Of a stretch of 17,817 nt of DNA, positions 1-7,678 are shown one piece after another. This stretch comes from Acidiluteibacter sp965660325. GTDB lineage: Bacteria > Bacteroidota > Bacteroidia > Flavobacteriales_E > Vicingaceae. A program made the position numbers and the translations under genes. The first letter of the stretch is position 1. The number at the start of each line of letters is the position of its first letter. The notes below the pieces were generated by a model that did not search any database, was not told the origin of the DNA, and worked only from the letters and a program-made list of their open reading frames with translations. The stretch spans positions 1-17,817 of the forward strand of contig CBFHZL010000051.1 in assembly GCA_965660325.1 (NCBI GenBank), written 5' to 3'.

Positions 1-1799
1 TCACTATCTAATAAAGAATTATTGGGGGAACCAATTGCTCCATCATTGCTGTCTGTAGGGTCTAAGATCCCATCATTATCTGCATCAGCAACTCCATCTA
101 TAATACCATCATTATTAGCATCATTATTTCCGTTGCTTTGGTTTTCATACAAATCTGAAATTCCATCATTGTCAGAGTCCAAATCTAAGAAGTTTGGATT
201 ACCGTCGGTGTCTGAGTTTGTTGGTGTAGTATTTGGTGAGCCAGTTGCCCCATCATTACTATCCGCAGAATTTAAAATTCCATCTCCATCTGAATCTGCA
301 GATCCATCAACTACACCGTCATTATTAGCGTCAGTTCCTGTTCCAGCAGGATTTTCTTTTAGATCTGTAATTCCATCATTATCACTATCAAGATCAATAA
401 AGTTAGGAAGTGCATCCCCATCTTGATTTGAAACTTCTGAATTTGGTGAACCAAAAGCACCATTATTCGAATCAGCAGTATTCAATATACCATCTCCATC
501 AGTATCCGCTGAACCATCGACTACTCCATCATTGTTTGCATCTGTACCATTGCTATTCGGATTTTCATCTAAGTCAGTAATTCCATCGTTGTCAGAATCT
601 AAGTCCAAATTATTTGGTCGTCCATCACCATCAGAGTCTCTTGGAGCTGAGTTAGGTGATCCAAAGACAGCATTATTATTATCAGCGCTGTTCAATATAC
701 CATCATTATCTGTATCTGCTGAGCCGTCAATCACTCCGTCATTATTGGAGTCGGTTCCATTTCTATTTTCTTGAACATCGAATATACCGTCGTTATCGCT
801 ATCTAAATCTAAATAATTAGGTATACCATCTAAATCTGAGTTAGTTGGAATTGTATTAGGTGAACCCTGAGAACCATCATTGCTATCGGCAGAGTCTAAT
901 ATTCCATCGCCGTCTGCGTCAGCAGCACCATCAACTACTCCGTCATTATTTGCATCTACTCCTGTTCCGTTAGGATTTTCTGATAAATCTGTTAATCCAT
1001 CATTATCAGCATCTAAGTCATATGCATTTACTAGACCATCATCATCGGTATCTGTAGCAATAGTATTTGGCGAACCAAAAGAAGCATCATTGCTGTCAGT
1101 ACTATTCAAAATACCATCACCATCAGAGTCTGCAGATCCATCTACAACTCCATCATTATTTGAGTCAGTACCCGTACCACTTTCAGCCAAATCAGTGATC
1201 CCATCATTATCAGAATCTAAATCCAAATTATTTGGTATTCCATCACCATCAGAGTCTCTTGGAGAAGAGTTTGGCGATCCAAAGCCTGCGTTATCATTAT
1301 CGGCACTATTCAATATACCATCATTATCGGTATCTGATGAGCCATCAACTACACNNNNNNNNNNTATTCCATCATTGTCCGAATCTAAGTCCTTTTGATT
1401 TGGTATTCCATCACCATCAGAATCTCTGGGATCACTATTTGGAGAACCCAATGCCGAATCATTGCTGTCGCCTGAATCTAATATTCCATCGCCATCGGCA
1501 TCAGCACTTCCGTCGATAACTCCATCATTATTTGCATCTGTTCCTACGCCATTTTCGGCCAAATCAGTAATTCCGTCATTATCGGAATCCAAATCTTGAT
1601 AATCAAATCGTCCATCTCCGTCCGTATCAGATGGCTTAGTATTTGGGGAGCCTTTTGCAGATGTATCTGAATCTGCAGAATCAATTACACCATCGTTATC
1701 CACATCTGTTGAACCATCAACTATACCATCATTATTTGCATCGGTACCTGCTCCACTTTCCATTAAATCGGTGATTCCATCGTTGTCAGAATCAAGATC
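1..1799 (-). repeat. Tandem array of nine 68-70 residue composite calcium-binding (TSP3-like) units
   Basis: Units begin with a DLD(S/A)DNDG motif whose first codon lies at 1799, 1595, 1391, 1223, 1019, 809, 605, 395 and 185. The spacings are 204, 204, 168, 204, 210, 204, 210 and 210 nt. Each unit carries the same order of motifs: DLDSDNDGITDL, an (E)N/G linker, GTDANNDGVVDG, ADxDGDGILNSADS, GSPN, and DSDGDGIPN. The extra 6 nt in 210-nt units comes from a longer linker such as ENPAGTG. The DxDxDG loops are those of thrombospondin type 3/calcium-binding repeats, so a calcium-stiffened stalk is likely. I saw no cysteine codon in the array, unlike animal TSP3. The array continues past the left edge. 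The one short spacing (168) contains the assembly gap. Confidence 0.92.
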
Positions 1800-4700
1800 A
1801 GTTTGATTATTTATTCCATCATTATCATCATCTGCCACCTGGTAAGTGAGCAATCCACTATTAGGACTAGTTTCCAATCCATCTGCAAATCCATTAAACC
1901 CGAAAGTATTAGATGGGTCAATAATTCCATCATTATTTGCATCTAAAGTCTCAATAGTTGCTAAAGGAATTCCTGATTCATAAATATCAAGGATACCGTC
2001 ATTATCGCTATCCAAATCAAGGTAATTTGGTATTCCATCACCATCAGAATCGCATTCTGATCTCAAGTTTGCAAATGGTATCGCTTGCTTAGAAATTGAA
2101 GGTCCTTCGTAGCTTGCAGACAATACATCACCTCCAAAATCTTCAAAGAAGAGGATTGTAATTGGATAAACACCAGCGTTCAAATCAATTTCTCCTGACC
2201 TTTCTTGCACAGAATGAGCACCATCATTATCAACAACTTCATTACCTGCAATGAATAGTTTAGACCCATCATCTGATGAGGTATAAAAGGTATATGTTCC
2301 CGTTGTAGATATATCTATAAACCCCTTGTATCTAACACTATAACTGTCATCTGAACCTTGTATGCTTATAGCCAATGCGGATACATCAAAATCGTTTACT
2401 ACACCCGTTGCTGTAGCTCCTGAGTTAGGAATAGAAGAAACCGTGGAACCACCTACTAGACCTGAAAAGAATTCATACGATAAATTTCCAGCACATGAAC
2501 TAACCTCGTCAGCATCTAAAATACCGTCATTATCACTATCTAAATCATTTGCATCTGCTATACCATCTTCATCCCAATCGACTAGTTCTGTGGCTAGGGT
2601 AAAGTATTGAATACCGCTAAAAGGTACTTCTTCAAAATAAAGGGTGTCATTCGAAATATACTTTGTATAGCTGTTTAAAGAAGCATTTGCCATTGTTGCA
2701 GATGGTCCTTTAATAAGTCCATACTTTTTGATGTCAGTTGGCGCCCCTGATATATTACCTAAATAAAACGCAACTGTTACTGTACCCGGCTCACCGGTAG
2801 CTTGCGATTTCCAAACACGCTGTATTCTCTCCGTAAAAATAGTTGGATCTATATCAGTAGTATTTACAGAAGAAAGAGAACCATTGTCGTTACCCCACAT
2901 TAAATATTCCTTCTCATCGAGGCTAGATGCTGTAGACATTTGAACCACTGCATCGGTATTTTGGCTAATACTCTTTTGCTGACTCAAATCAATCTTACAT
3001 TCCTCTAATGCTATACCTGCAATATCATTATCGTGTATATTTCCACCTGAACCATCAGCTGTAAATACAATTGTTCCATCACTATTTAAATAATTCCTAT
3101 TTAAAGTAACTCCGTATTTTACAGCAAGGTAAGACTCTACCCTTTGAATCTCAATATCGCTAATTGCATCTGCATAAACAATAACTTCAGCAACAGCCCC
3201 TGCTAATTCTGCTGAATTTGTCGCATCATTTCCAATTAGAAAAGAAGTAACTGGGTTTACATTTCCAAAATTCGTGTTGTAAGCAGTAACGCCATTATAA
3301 ACTACTTTTTCATTTCCATTTAGGTTAAGCTGATAAGCAGAGATGAACGCTTCATCATTTGGTATAACAGGTGATGCATTAATTGTGGTAGCAGTACCAT
3401 CAAACCTGAAGCGTGGGTTGTTACCGGAGTCACCGAAAAAGCTTCTAAAGTTATTAGAAGACCCTGCGTTCAAATATGAATTTGAAGTATTGTTGGTTTT
3501 CTTAGCTACCACAAAAACAGTCTCACTTTGTCTAGCCTGTGTTGAATAAGTAACTGCATCAAAATCAAAATCATCATTAGAACCTGTCTGAGGATAAAGT
3601 CGCAAATACCTTGTAGCTGATTGAGTGACTAATACCGTTGTTACAAAAGTTGTAATACTATTTGTTTGAGGAACTATTGGGTTTACAGAATATCCTGCCC
3701 CAGGAGACAGTGATTCTTCAACTACCATATCAGCAACTGCACCAAATGGATAACTACTTTTTCTTCTCCAAGTTAAACTGTAACTTGTTCCTGAAGGAAC
3801 AACTTGACCTAAGTCTAATACTAGTCGATCCGGATTATCATCAACTAATGCAGATATTCCATCCGGAGTACCATTTGCATTTGCTCCGTTAATGATACTT
3901 ATTGAATTTGCTGACAAATAAGTTCCTGACCCTGAAATTGATGTTCCAAAATCTACCGGAAAAGTCATTCGCTGATTATCATTATCTGAGAAAACTAAAC
4001 CAGGATTAAAATTGAAGACATTGTTACTATATATAGGTCCTACTGAAACAGCAGTTGCATCATTACCTAACTGAGCTCTATTCCTCCATGTTGTCACTAC
4101 CTGGCCATTGGTTGCTGTATTATTAGAAGCATTTCTAGGGCCATCATTTGCTTTAAACCAACTTAGCATATCCGCAGATACACCTCCAGGCCTATTACCT
4201 AAATCAATAAGAATAGAATCAGTCGCATCAGGGCACCCAATCTTGGGACTTAAAAATAGCTTAACAACCCCACCAAACTCCACATCCTGAGCAGAGGGTA
4301 AATAATCAGCAAATAAAGTAGAATCATGCGGTAGAAAAGAACCTGTCCCTGTGGTGGTCCATCTAAAATTAGTAGAAGGATTTCCCCCAAAATTAGTTAA
4401 GTTAATAGTTCCTGGGTCAATGGCTGAAGTAGGAGAACAGCTTGCATCCTGATCTTGATTCACAATATTTATTGTAAAGGTCGAATCTTTTATAGGTATG
4501 GCAACTAATGTATCTAGTGTGGAATACCAATACGAATTAATCACATTTCCATTTCCAATTCCTGAGGAGAAGTTACCAGTCCAAGAGTGACATCCTGTTG
4601 TTGTAGAACCGACACATCCTGTTAGGTTTGTTGTTCCTCCTACATTCGAGTCGTCCCAGTAGACAGCAGTTGAGCCACTAATAGGCAACTCTAGACTTAT

Positions 4701-6008
4701 TTTTAAGCCATTTGGATTACTTTCAATATCCTGAAGAGGTACTTGTGTAACATTTGACTCAAATAAAACCTGAACAAAAATAGTATCACCATCAGGAATA
4801 AGTGTTCCATTTCCATCTCTTCCATCCCAAGGAATACAATTTACACCTCGAGGTAAACTAGTTGTACTAATTAATCGATCTGAGGTGGATGATTGAAATC
4901 CTGGTATACCATTTACTTCTATATATAGGTTTGCACTACTCTCACGATTCAAATCAACAATAATACACTGATCATCTTGACTACACCGCTGAATATAAAC
5001 TGGAGATACCGAACGAGTTAACGCTCTAGCAGGATATATATTTGTATCAGGTGTATTTAAAAAGATACGGTTAAGACGGTTAAGCGCAACAGCAGGAGAA
5101 GTGGTCGATTTAGAATCGTCGGCAAAAATCCCAGTTGTACCTACTCCATTCTCGTTAGCAATCACATTAAAATATCCAGGAACTACCTTATCCAACTCTA
5201 CTTTGGTAATAATACTATCTGATGTATAAATATGAAATCTGGAAGAGTTCTCAGAAAGTGCAGCAGCTCCTGCATTTGGGGCTCTATTTACGGTAAGTAA
5301 CGACCACTGTCTTGACCACAAACGGCCATTTACTGTATTAACCCCTCGTGCCACAGAAATATCAAAATAATTGAATTCCATTGTTGCCCAGGAACAGCCT
5401 GTATTGTTAAACATGGTTGTATTACTATTATAATTAAATTCAAAATAGTAATCTCCATTCATAGTCGGGTTATGAGTAATTGGAGTATAACCTGAAGTCC
5501 CTACTCCATTAAAGTTGTCAGGCCCATTAACCGCCTCATTATAGGTACCTATAAACCCAGGTGTAGTAGAAGGAGTGGTTCCACCATTCCAATATGGAAT
5601 ACCACTAGCACCTGATGTTGCAACCACAACACCATTAGGATCCTTTAATCTCCAATGCACTCTTCTTCCCCCTGTAGTGGCATTTGTATAATCACCATTG
5701 GCATTTGGAACACTATTACAACTTGTAAACCAAACTCTTCTTACATTAAAACCAAATTGGATTGATTCTGTGTTAAAATCTTCAATATGCACATACATTC
5801 GTTCATCAGAAGTTGAATTAAATGTGTAAGCAGGGTAACTACCATTAACCGGATCAGATATATAGTTCACTAACAAACCACCGCTTTCATCATTAATTCC
5901 TAAACCGGTAAAGGTTTTCCATATAGATTTAGTACCCTCGGCCTTTGTAAACGTAGTGGCAACAATAAAAATGGGTAAAAGGAGAAATTTGAGTTTGTTA
6001 ATATTCAT
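1..6008 (-). CDS. Giant secreted multidomain adhesin-like protein with LamG-like, PA14 and TSP3-type calcium repeats (C-terminus beyond the window)
   Basis: I read this frame triplet by triplet from 6008 down to 1981 without a stop and spot-checked it to 1; at least 2002 codons are present. The ATG at 6006-6008 is the only start before an upstream in-frame stop. Residues 1-23 form a signal peptide (NKLK, then LLLPIFIVA, ending TKA). Later segments: FlgD-Ig-like stretch near 385-410 (PWDGRDGNG); Ig-like module about 530-606; LamG/concanavalin-like fold about 607-965, opening with LSWFKANDG and ending SYLAVKYGVTL; an apparent discoidin-like insertion about 705-822; a module with YLMWGNDNG and RIQRVWKS near 1030-1065; a first TSP3 segment near 1140; PA14 about 1172-1305 with SSDDGSKLF; then nine composite calcium repeats from 1404. 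This is typical of Bacteroidota surface or type IX secreted adhesins; the sorting domain is not visible. The ligand is unknown. A 10-N gap interrupts it. Confidence 0.9.
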   Translation of the reverse strand, partial: MNINKLKFLLLPIFIVATTFTKAEGTKSIWKTFTGLGINDESGGLLVNYISDPVNGSYPAYTFNSTSDERMYVHIEDFNTESIQFGFNVRRVWFTSCNSVPNANGDYTNATTGGRRVHWRLKDPNGVVVATSGASGIPYWNGGTTPSTTPGFIGTYNEAVNGPDNFNGVGTSGYTPITHNPTMNGDYYFEFNYNSNTTMFNNTGCSWATMEFNYFDISVARGVNTVNGRLWSRQWSLLTVNRAPNAGAAALSENSSRFHIYTSDSIITKVELDKVVPGYFNVIANENGVGTTGIFADDSKSTTSPAVALNRLNRIFLNTPDTNIYPARALTRSVSPVYIQRCSQDDQCIIVDLNRESSANLYIEVNGIPGFQSSTSDRLISTTSLPRGVNCIPWDGRDGNGTLIPDGDTIFVQVLFESNVTQVPLQDIESNPNGLKISLELPISGSTAVYWDDSNVGGTTNLTGCVGSTTTGCHSWTGNFSSGIGNGNVINSYWYSTLDTLVAIPIKDSTFTINIVNQDQDASCSPTSAIDPGTINLTNFGGNPSTNFRWTTTGTGSFLPHDSTLFADYLPSAQDVEFGGVVKLFLSPKIGCPDATDSILIDLGNRPGGVSADMLSWFKANDGPRNASNNTATNGQVVTTWRNRAQLGNDATAVSVGPIYSNNVFNFNPGLVFSDNDNQRMTFPVDFGTSISGSGTYLSANSISIINGANANGTPDGISALVDDNPDRLVLDLGQVVPSGTSYSLTWRRKSSYPFGAVADMVVEESLSPGAGYSVNPIVPQTNSITTFVTTVLVTQSATRYLRLYPQTGSNDDFDFDAVTYSTQARQSETVFVVAKKTNNTSNSYLNAGSSNNFRSFFGDSGNNPRFRFDGTATTINASPVIPNDEAFISAYQLNLNGNEKVVYNGVTAYNTNFGNVNPVTSFLIGNDATNSAELAGAVAEVIVYADAISDIEIQRVESYLAVKYGVTLNRNYLNSDGTIVFTADGSGGNIHDNDIAGIALEECKIDLSQQKSISQNTDAVVQMSTASSLDEKEYLMWGNDNGSLSSVNTTDIDPTIFTERIQRVWKSQATGEPGTVTVAFYLGNISGAPTDIKKYGLIKGPSATMANASLNSYTKYISNDTLYFEEVPFSGIQYFTLATELVDWDEDGIADANDLDSDNDGILDADEVSSCAGNLSYEFFSGLVGGSTVSSIPNSGATATGVVNDFDVSALAISIQGSDDSYSVRYKGFIDISTTGTYTFYTSSDDGSKLFIAGNEVVDNDGAHSVQERSGEIDLNAGVYPITILFFEDFGGDVLSASYEGPSISKQAIPFANLRSECDSDGDGIPNYLDLDSDNDGILDIYESGIPLATIETLDANNDGIIDPSNTFGFNGFADGLETSPNSGLLTYQVADDDNDGINNQTDLDSDNDGITDLMESGAGTDANNDGIVDGSTDVDNDGVIDSADSDTSAKGSPNTKPSDTDGDGRFDYQDLDSDNDGITDLAENGVGTDANNDGVIDGSADADGDGILDSGDSNDSALGSPNSDPRDSDGDGIPNQKDLDSDNDGIXXXXVVDGSSDTDNDGILNSADNDNAGFGSPNSSPRDSDGDGIPNNLDLDSDNDGITDLAESGTGTDSNNDGVVDGSADSDGDGILNSTDSNDASFGSPNTIATDTDDDGLVNAYDLDADNDGLTDLSENPNGTGVDANNDGVVDGAADADGDGILDSADSNDGSQGSPNTIPTNSDLDGIPNYLDLDSDNDGIFDVQENRNGTDSNNDGVIDGSADTDNDGILNSADNNNAVFGSPNSAPRDSDGDGRPNNLDLDSDNDGITDLDENPNSNGTDANNDGVVDGSADTDGDGILNTADSNNGAFGSPNSEVSNQDGDALPNFIDLDSDNDGITDLKENPAGTGTDANNDGVVDGSADSDGDGILNSADSNDGATGSPNTTPTNSDTDGNPNFLDLDSDNDGISDLYENQSNGNNDANNDGIIDGVADADNDGILDPTDSNDGAIGSPNNSLLDS
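1355..1364. other. Assembly gap of 10 N inside the repeat array
   Basis: Ten unknown bases interrupt the third repeat unit, just after DSDNDGI and just before VVDGSSDTDNDG. The reading frame happens to be kept by the 10-N spacer (four unknown codons). Neighbouring units have 16 residues between these two anchor motifs, so about 46 nt should be here rather than 10. The gap length is therefore probably a placeholder from repeat-induced assembly breakage. Confidence 0.95.
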
Positions 6009-6236
6009 AAAACTAAAATTAAAAAGGCATAGATTTAGAAGAACAAAGATGTTATCAAATCAATTCAAATTACAGCGTTTTTCGATTAGCTACAATTTTA
6101 AACTGCTAAATTAAGCGATTTTGTCGTTAAAATTAGCAGTTAACACTAAATATTATGTAGTTAACCGAAGATATGTAGATAAAAATCGACAATATTCCTT
6201 TAAAATTCACTTGTTGCGGCTAAAAGCGTAATGATA
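6009..6236. other. Intergenic region upstream of the giant gene
   Basis: These 228 bases separate the end of the pabC-like gene from the giant gene. They hold the inverted repeat at 6101-6141 (listed separately). On the minus strand CATCTTTG at 6051-6044 is a one-mismatch form of the Bacteroidota -7 element TAnnTTTG, placed about 35 nt before the ATG, but it has no convincing -33 TTG at the usual distance, so I do not call it a promoter. No open reading frame of note is seen. Confidence 0.5.
6101..6141 (-). terminator. Inverted repeat, possible terminator or leader hairpin
   Basis: AACTGCTAA at 6101-6109 is matched exactly by its reverse complement TTAGCAGTT at 6133-6141. Inside it a second, imperfect stem pairs AAGCGA (6113-6119) with the TCGTT segment around a short loop, so the whole 41 nt can fold as one interrupted hairpin. 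It lies about 95 nt after the stop of the pabC-like gene and about 93 nt before the giant gene start. It could end the parE-to-pabC-like transcript or sit in the leader of the giant gene. There is no clean U-tract, which weakens the terminator reading. Confidence 0.4.
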
Positions 6237-7058
6237 TTATTCTATCAGACTTGATTGGATTTGCTTAATCACTGCATTATGGTAGCGTTTTCTACCAATA
6301 GCTCCTACCCATTGAATACCTTGAATAGAATTGGTTATAAAAACTTCATCAGCCGTATTGATTGCATTTTTATGAATACGGTCTTGAATGACTTTGTAGC
6401 CATGTGAAGTCAGCTGAGAGATGATATATTTTCTGTAAACACCATCAATGCAACCTTCAGAAATGGGTGGTGTAAAAACAGTATTTCCTTTAATTAAAAA
6501 GATGTTTGCATTACACATTTCAACTACATGGTCTGAATTATTTAGCATAATCAAATTGTCATGTTTTGACTCTTGTAATTCAATTGATGCCATTACATAG
6601 GGTAAGGCACTTATAGTTTTATAAGGTGAAAATGTGTGGTAGCTTAATCGAACCGATTGACAAATACCGCAACTTAAGCCTTTCTCATTTAACTGATAAT
6701 TTTGATGTTCTAGCGGAGAAATAGTAACTACTCGTTTCGCCAAATTAGTATCAGGTGTGTACAAACCGCCGCCTGAACGATAGACAGTGTACCTTATTCG
6801 AGCAGCGATTGGATATTCATTCATTGCTAACAGCTTATCTAAATCACTAATAAACTGTCGATAGGTTAAATTTATATGTTCTAGCTTCAACACATCTAGT
6901 GTTTTTGTTAGACGTTGAAAATGTAACTCTGCATTAAAAATTTCACCGTTTAATACTCTGATGGTCTCAAAGCAACCATCACCATATTGAAAGCCTCTAT
7001 TTTGTACTGCTGCGATCTTTTGATCAGAAACGACATTATCATCAAGTAAAGCGTACAT
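6237..7058 (-). CDS. Class IV PLP aminotransferase, aminodeoxychorismate lyase (PabC)-like
   Basis: This 273-residue protein is a fold-type IV PLP enzyme. The N-terminal signature RGFQYGDGCFETIRV (21-35), ELHFQRL (44-50), the PLP lysine K147 in SPYKT, the VVEMCNANIFL segment with E180 contacting the PLP ring nitrogen, and GCIDGVYR (202-209) are in the family order. Size and motifs best fit 4-amino-4-deoxychorismate lyase, which releases pyruvate to give p-aminobenzoate for folate. A D-amino-acid or branched-chain aminotransferase cannot be excluded by sequence reading, though a separate, clear IlvE is encoded at 12469-13527, which makes PabC the better guess. It starts 5 nt after the rhomboid gene and is probably the last gene of the parE operon. 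Substrate assignment is inference. Confidence 0.82.
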   Translation of the reverse strand: MYALLDDNVVSDQKIAAVQNRGFQYGDGCFETIRVLNGEIFNAELHFQRLTKTLDVLKLEHINLTYRQFISDLDKLLAMNEYPIAARIRYTVYRSGGGLYTPDTNLAKRVVTISPLEHQNYQLNEKGLSCGICQSVRLSYHTFSPYKTISALPYVMASIELQESKHDNLIMLNNSDHVVEMCNANIFLIKGNTVFTPPISEGCIDGVYRKYIISQLTSHGYKVIQDRIHKNAINTADEVFITNSIQGIQWVGAIGRKRYHNAVIKQIQSSLIE

Positions 7059-7063
7059 ATCAA

Positions 7064-7678
7064 TTAAAAAACACTAAGTAGTTGATTAACAAATCGCAAA
7101 AAAGAAGATGGGACTGTTACTACAGTAAATATAATTCCAAAAACTGCACCCCAAAAATGAGCATCATGATTGATATTATCATTCGACCCTTTTGACATTT
7201 TGTAAGAGTAAACCAAATAAATCAGTGCCCATAGAATACCGGGAAAACAAATCAAGCCATACAAGCAGATATCATTTAATGGATTGAATATAACACTACT
7301 CATCACCACAGCACTAACTGCACCAGAAGCTCCTACACTATGGTAACCATAATTTTCTTTATGCTTTTTATACGTCGGTAGTGTTGCAAAAACCACCCCT
7401 CCAACATACAGTAGAATGAAATAAAAAATTCCCTTTGTCCCGAGGTAATATTGAAAATATCGCTCTGTAGCGTCACCGAAAAACCAAAACACTAACATGT
7501 TCACCAATAAATGCATCCAATCTGCATGCAATAATGCATGGGATAAGAAACGATAGTGTTCCTTATTTGTGTTGACCAAATAAGGGGTAAACTCCAGCTT
7601 CAAAAACAAGGTTCTATTTTTGAAAGCAACTGCAGAAACTGCAATTGTGAGTAATATAATTAATAAAGTGACACTCAT
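7064..7678 (-). CDS. Rhomboid-family intramembrane serine protease
   Basis: This is a 204-residue, highly hydrophobic protein with about six membrane segments, the core size of bacterial rhomboids. The rhomboid signatures are all visible: HADWMHLLVNM (51-61) with H56 and N60 that line the active site, the nucleophile S118 in GASG (116-119), and the catalytic H174 in AHFWGAVFG of the last segment. It should cleave transmembrane substrates in the inner membrane; the substrate is unknown. The start ATG shares one base with the parC stop codon (TAATG), so translation is probably coupled to parC. A functional link to topoisomerase IV is not implied by anything else in the sequence. Confidence 0.92.
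   Translation of the reverse strand: MSVTLLIILLTIAVSAVAFKNRTLFLKLEFTPYLVNTNKEHYRFLSHALLHADWMHLLVNMLVFWFFGDATERYFQYYLGTKGIFYFILLYVGGVVFATLPTYKKHKENYGYHSVGASGAVSAVVMSSVIFNPLNDICLYGLICFPGILWALIYLVYSYKMSKGSNDNINHDAHFWGAVFGIIFTVVTVPSSFLRFVNQLLSVF

Noticed and set aside
22..1519. Plus-strand open frames rich in IPSLSES-type repeats
   Set aside because: They are the antisense reading of the calcium-repeat array; the minus strand has one uninterrupted frame with signal peptide and recognisable domains.
1..1850. CRISPR-like regular repeats
   Set aside because: The period is 204-210 nt, the repeats are coding, degenerate at third codon positions and keep frame; this is a protein repeat.
2362..4290. 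Short plus-strand frames of 60-82 codons
   Set aside because: They lie opposite the continuous minus-strand giant gene and show no recognisable domain.
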